Below are positions 24,971 to 25,195 of a stretch of DNA of 25,195 bases, piece by piece. The notes under the pieces were generated by a model. That model saw only the letters and a list, made by a program, of their open reading frames with translations. It ran no database searches and was not told the origin of the DNA. The first letter of the stretch is position 1; each line of letters opens with the position of its first letter. The DNA is from Plakobranchus ocellatus (taxonomy: Eukaryota > Mollusca > Gastropoda > Plakobranchidae). The DNA lies in the NCBI GenBank assembly GCA_019648995.1, contig BLXT01005065.1, positions 1,470,889 through 1,496,083 on the forward strand, given 5' to 3'. The position numbers and the translations under genes are program-made.

Positions 24971-25195
24971 GGGCGATGGAAAGGAAAAAAAATATCATGT
25001 ATCCTATGGGCCCATCCAATGTCAACCAACATGCATGTAATCTCTACCTATTTAAATAGCATTGAACATTTTAAAATTATTATCGATATAGCTCAAGTAT
25101 CCAAATTGCGTTCCATAACGTTTATTGAACATTCTGTGTAAAGGACCGAGTAACTTCTGTGTTATTGATATGGCTTGGTGCTACATGCAGACATG

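Larger units (their letters stand above)
19985..25195 (+). other. USP14 intron 5, start (continues beyond window)
   Basis: No exon 6 of USP14 was found here. Outside the elements listed, 21640-22950 and 23805-24860 hold AT-rich DNA with chance ORFs of up to 113 codons and no recognisable family. Confidence 0.75.

Noticed and set aside
1..25195. CRISPR array, bacterial operon, rRNA, functional tRNA gene
   Set aside because: No regular spacers, no dense ORFs with ribosome sites and no conserved RNA core. The DNA is eukaryotic throughout.

Overview
This window is AT-rich, intron-dominated animal DNA. Its anchor is the 5' part of a host gene on the + strand. Five exons rebuild the N-terminus of ubiquitin-specific protease 14 (USP14, the proteasome-associated deubiquitinase): a ubiquitin-like domain followed by the start of the USP catalytic domain, including the Cys box. 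The gene begins at ATG 235 and runs off the right edge. GT/AG introns, tRNA-derived SINE sequence and PIF/Harbinger, hAT, pogo/Tigger-like and LINE relics all fit a metazoan genome. An invertebrate, perhaps a mollusc, is my guess; the sequence does not prove it.

Layout. 1-250: microsatellite, USP14 5' flank and a 16-nt first coding exon. 251-16009: a first intron of about 15.8 kb that has absorbed most of the mobile DNA. It holds palindromes (775-1220); a broken MADF/BESS gene on + (2735-7160); a broken Harbinger DDE transposase on - (5561-6338) inside that gene's intron; triplet and TA microsatellites (4545-5430); a hAT element with perfect 21-bp inverted ends (7431-9135) carrying a transposase C-terminus and a nested SINE; an exact 150-bp tandem duplication (9071-9370); the C-terminal end of a LINE (9481-9792); and a diverged tandem duplication around an assembly gap (11937-12541). 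16010-19984: USP14 exons 2 to 5. Intron 3 contains a pogo/Tigger-like element (16751-18327). 19985-25195: intron 5, with a clean TA-flanked pogo/Tigger-like MITE (22961-23802), two transposon-end-like motifs and an unidentified short ORF.

The USP14 exons join in frame with matching intron phases, and the predicted catalytic Cys falls at residue 116, two beyond human Cys114, because of a two-residue insertion in the UBL. The transposon genes are all frameshifted or truncated and look inactive. I found no bacterial operon, CRISPR array, rRNA or functional tRNA gene, and no clear new biological system. The best leads are the interleaved antisense Harbinger gene pair, the repeated palindromic motifs, and the genome-style enrichment of AGATCTAG.
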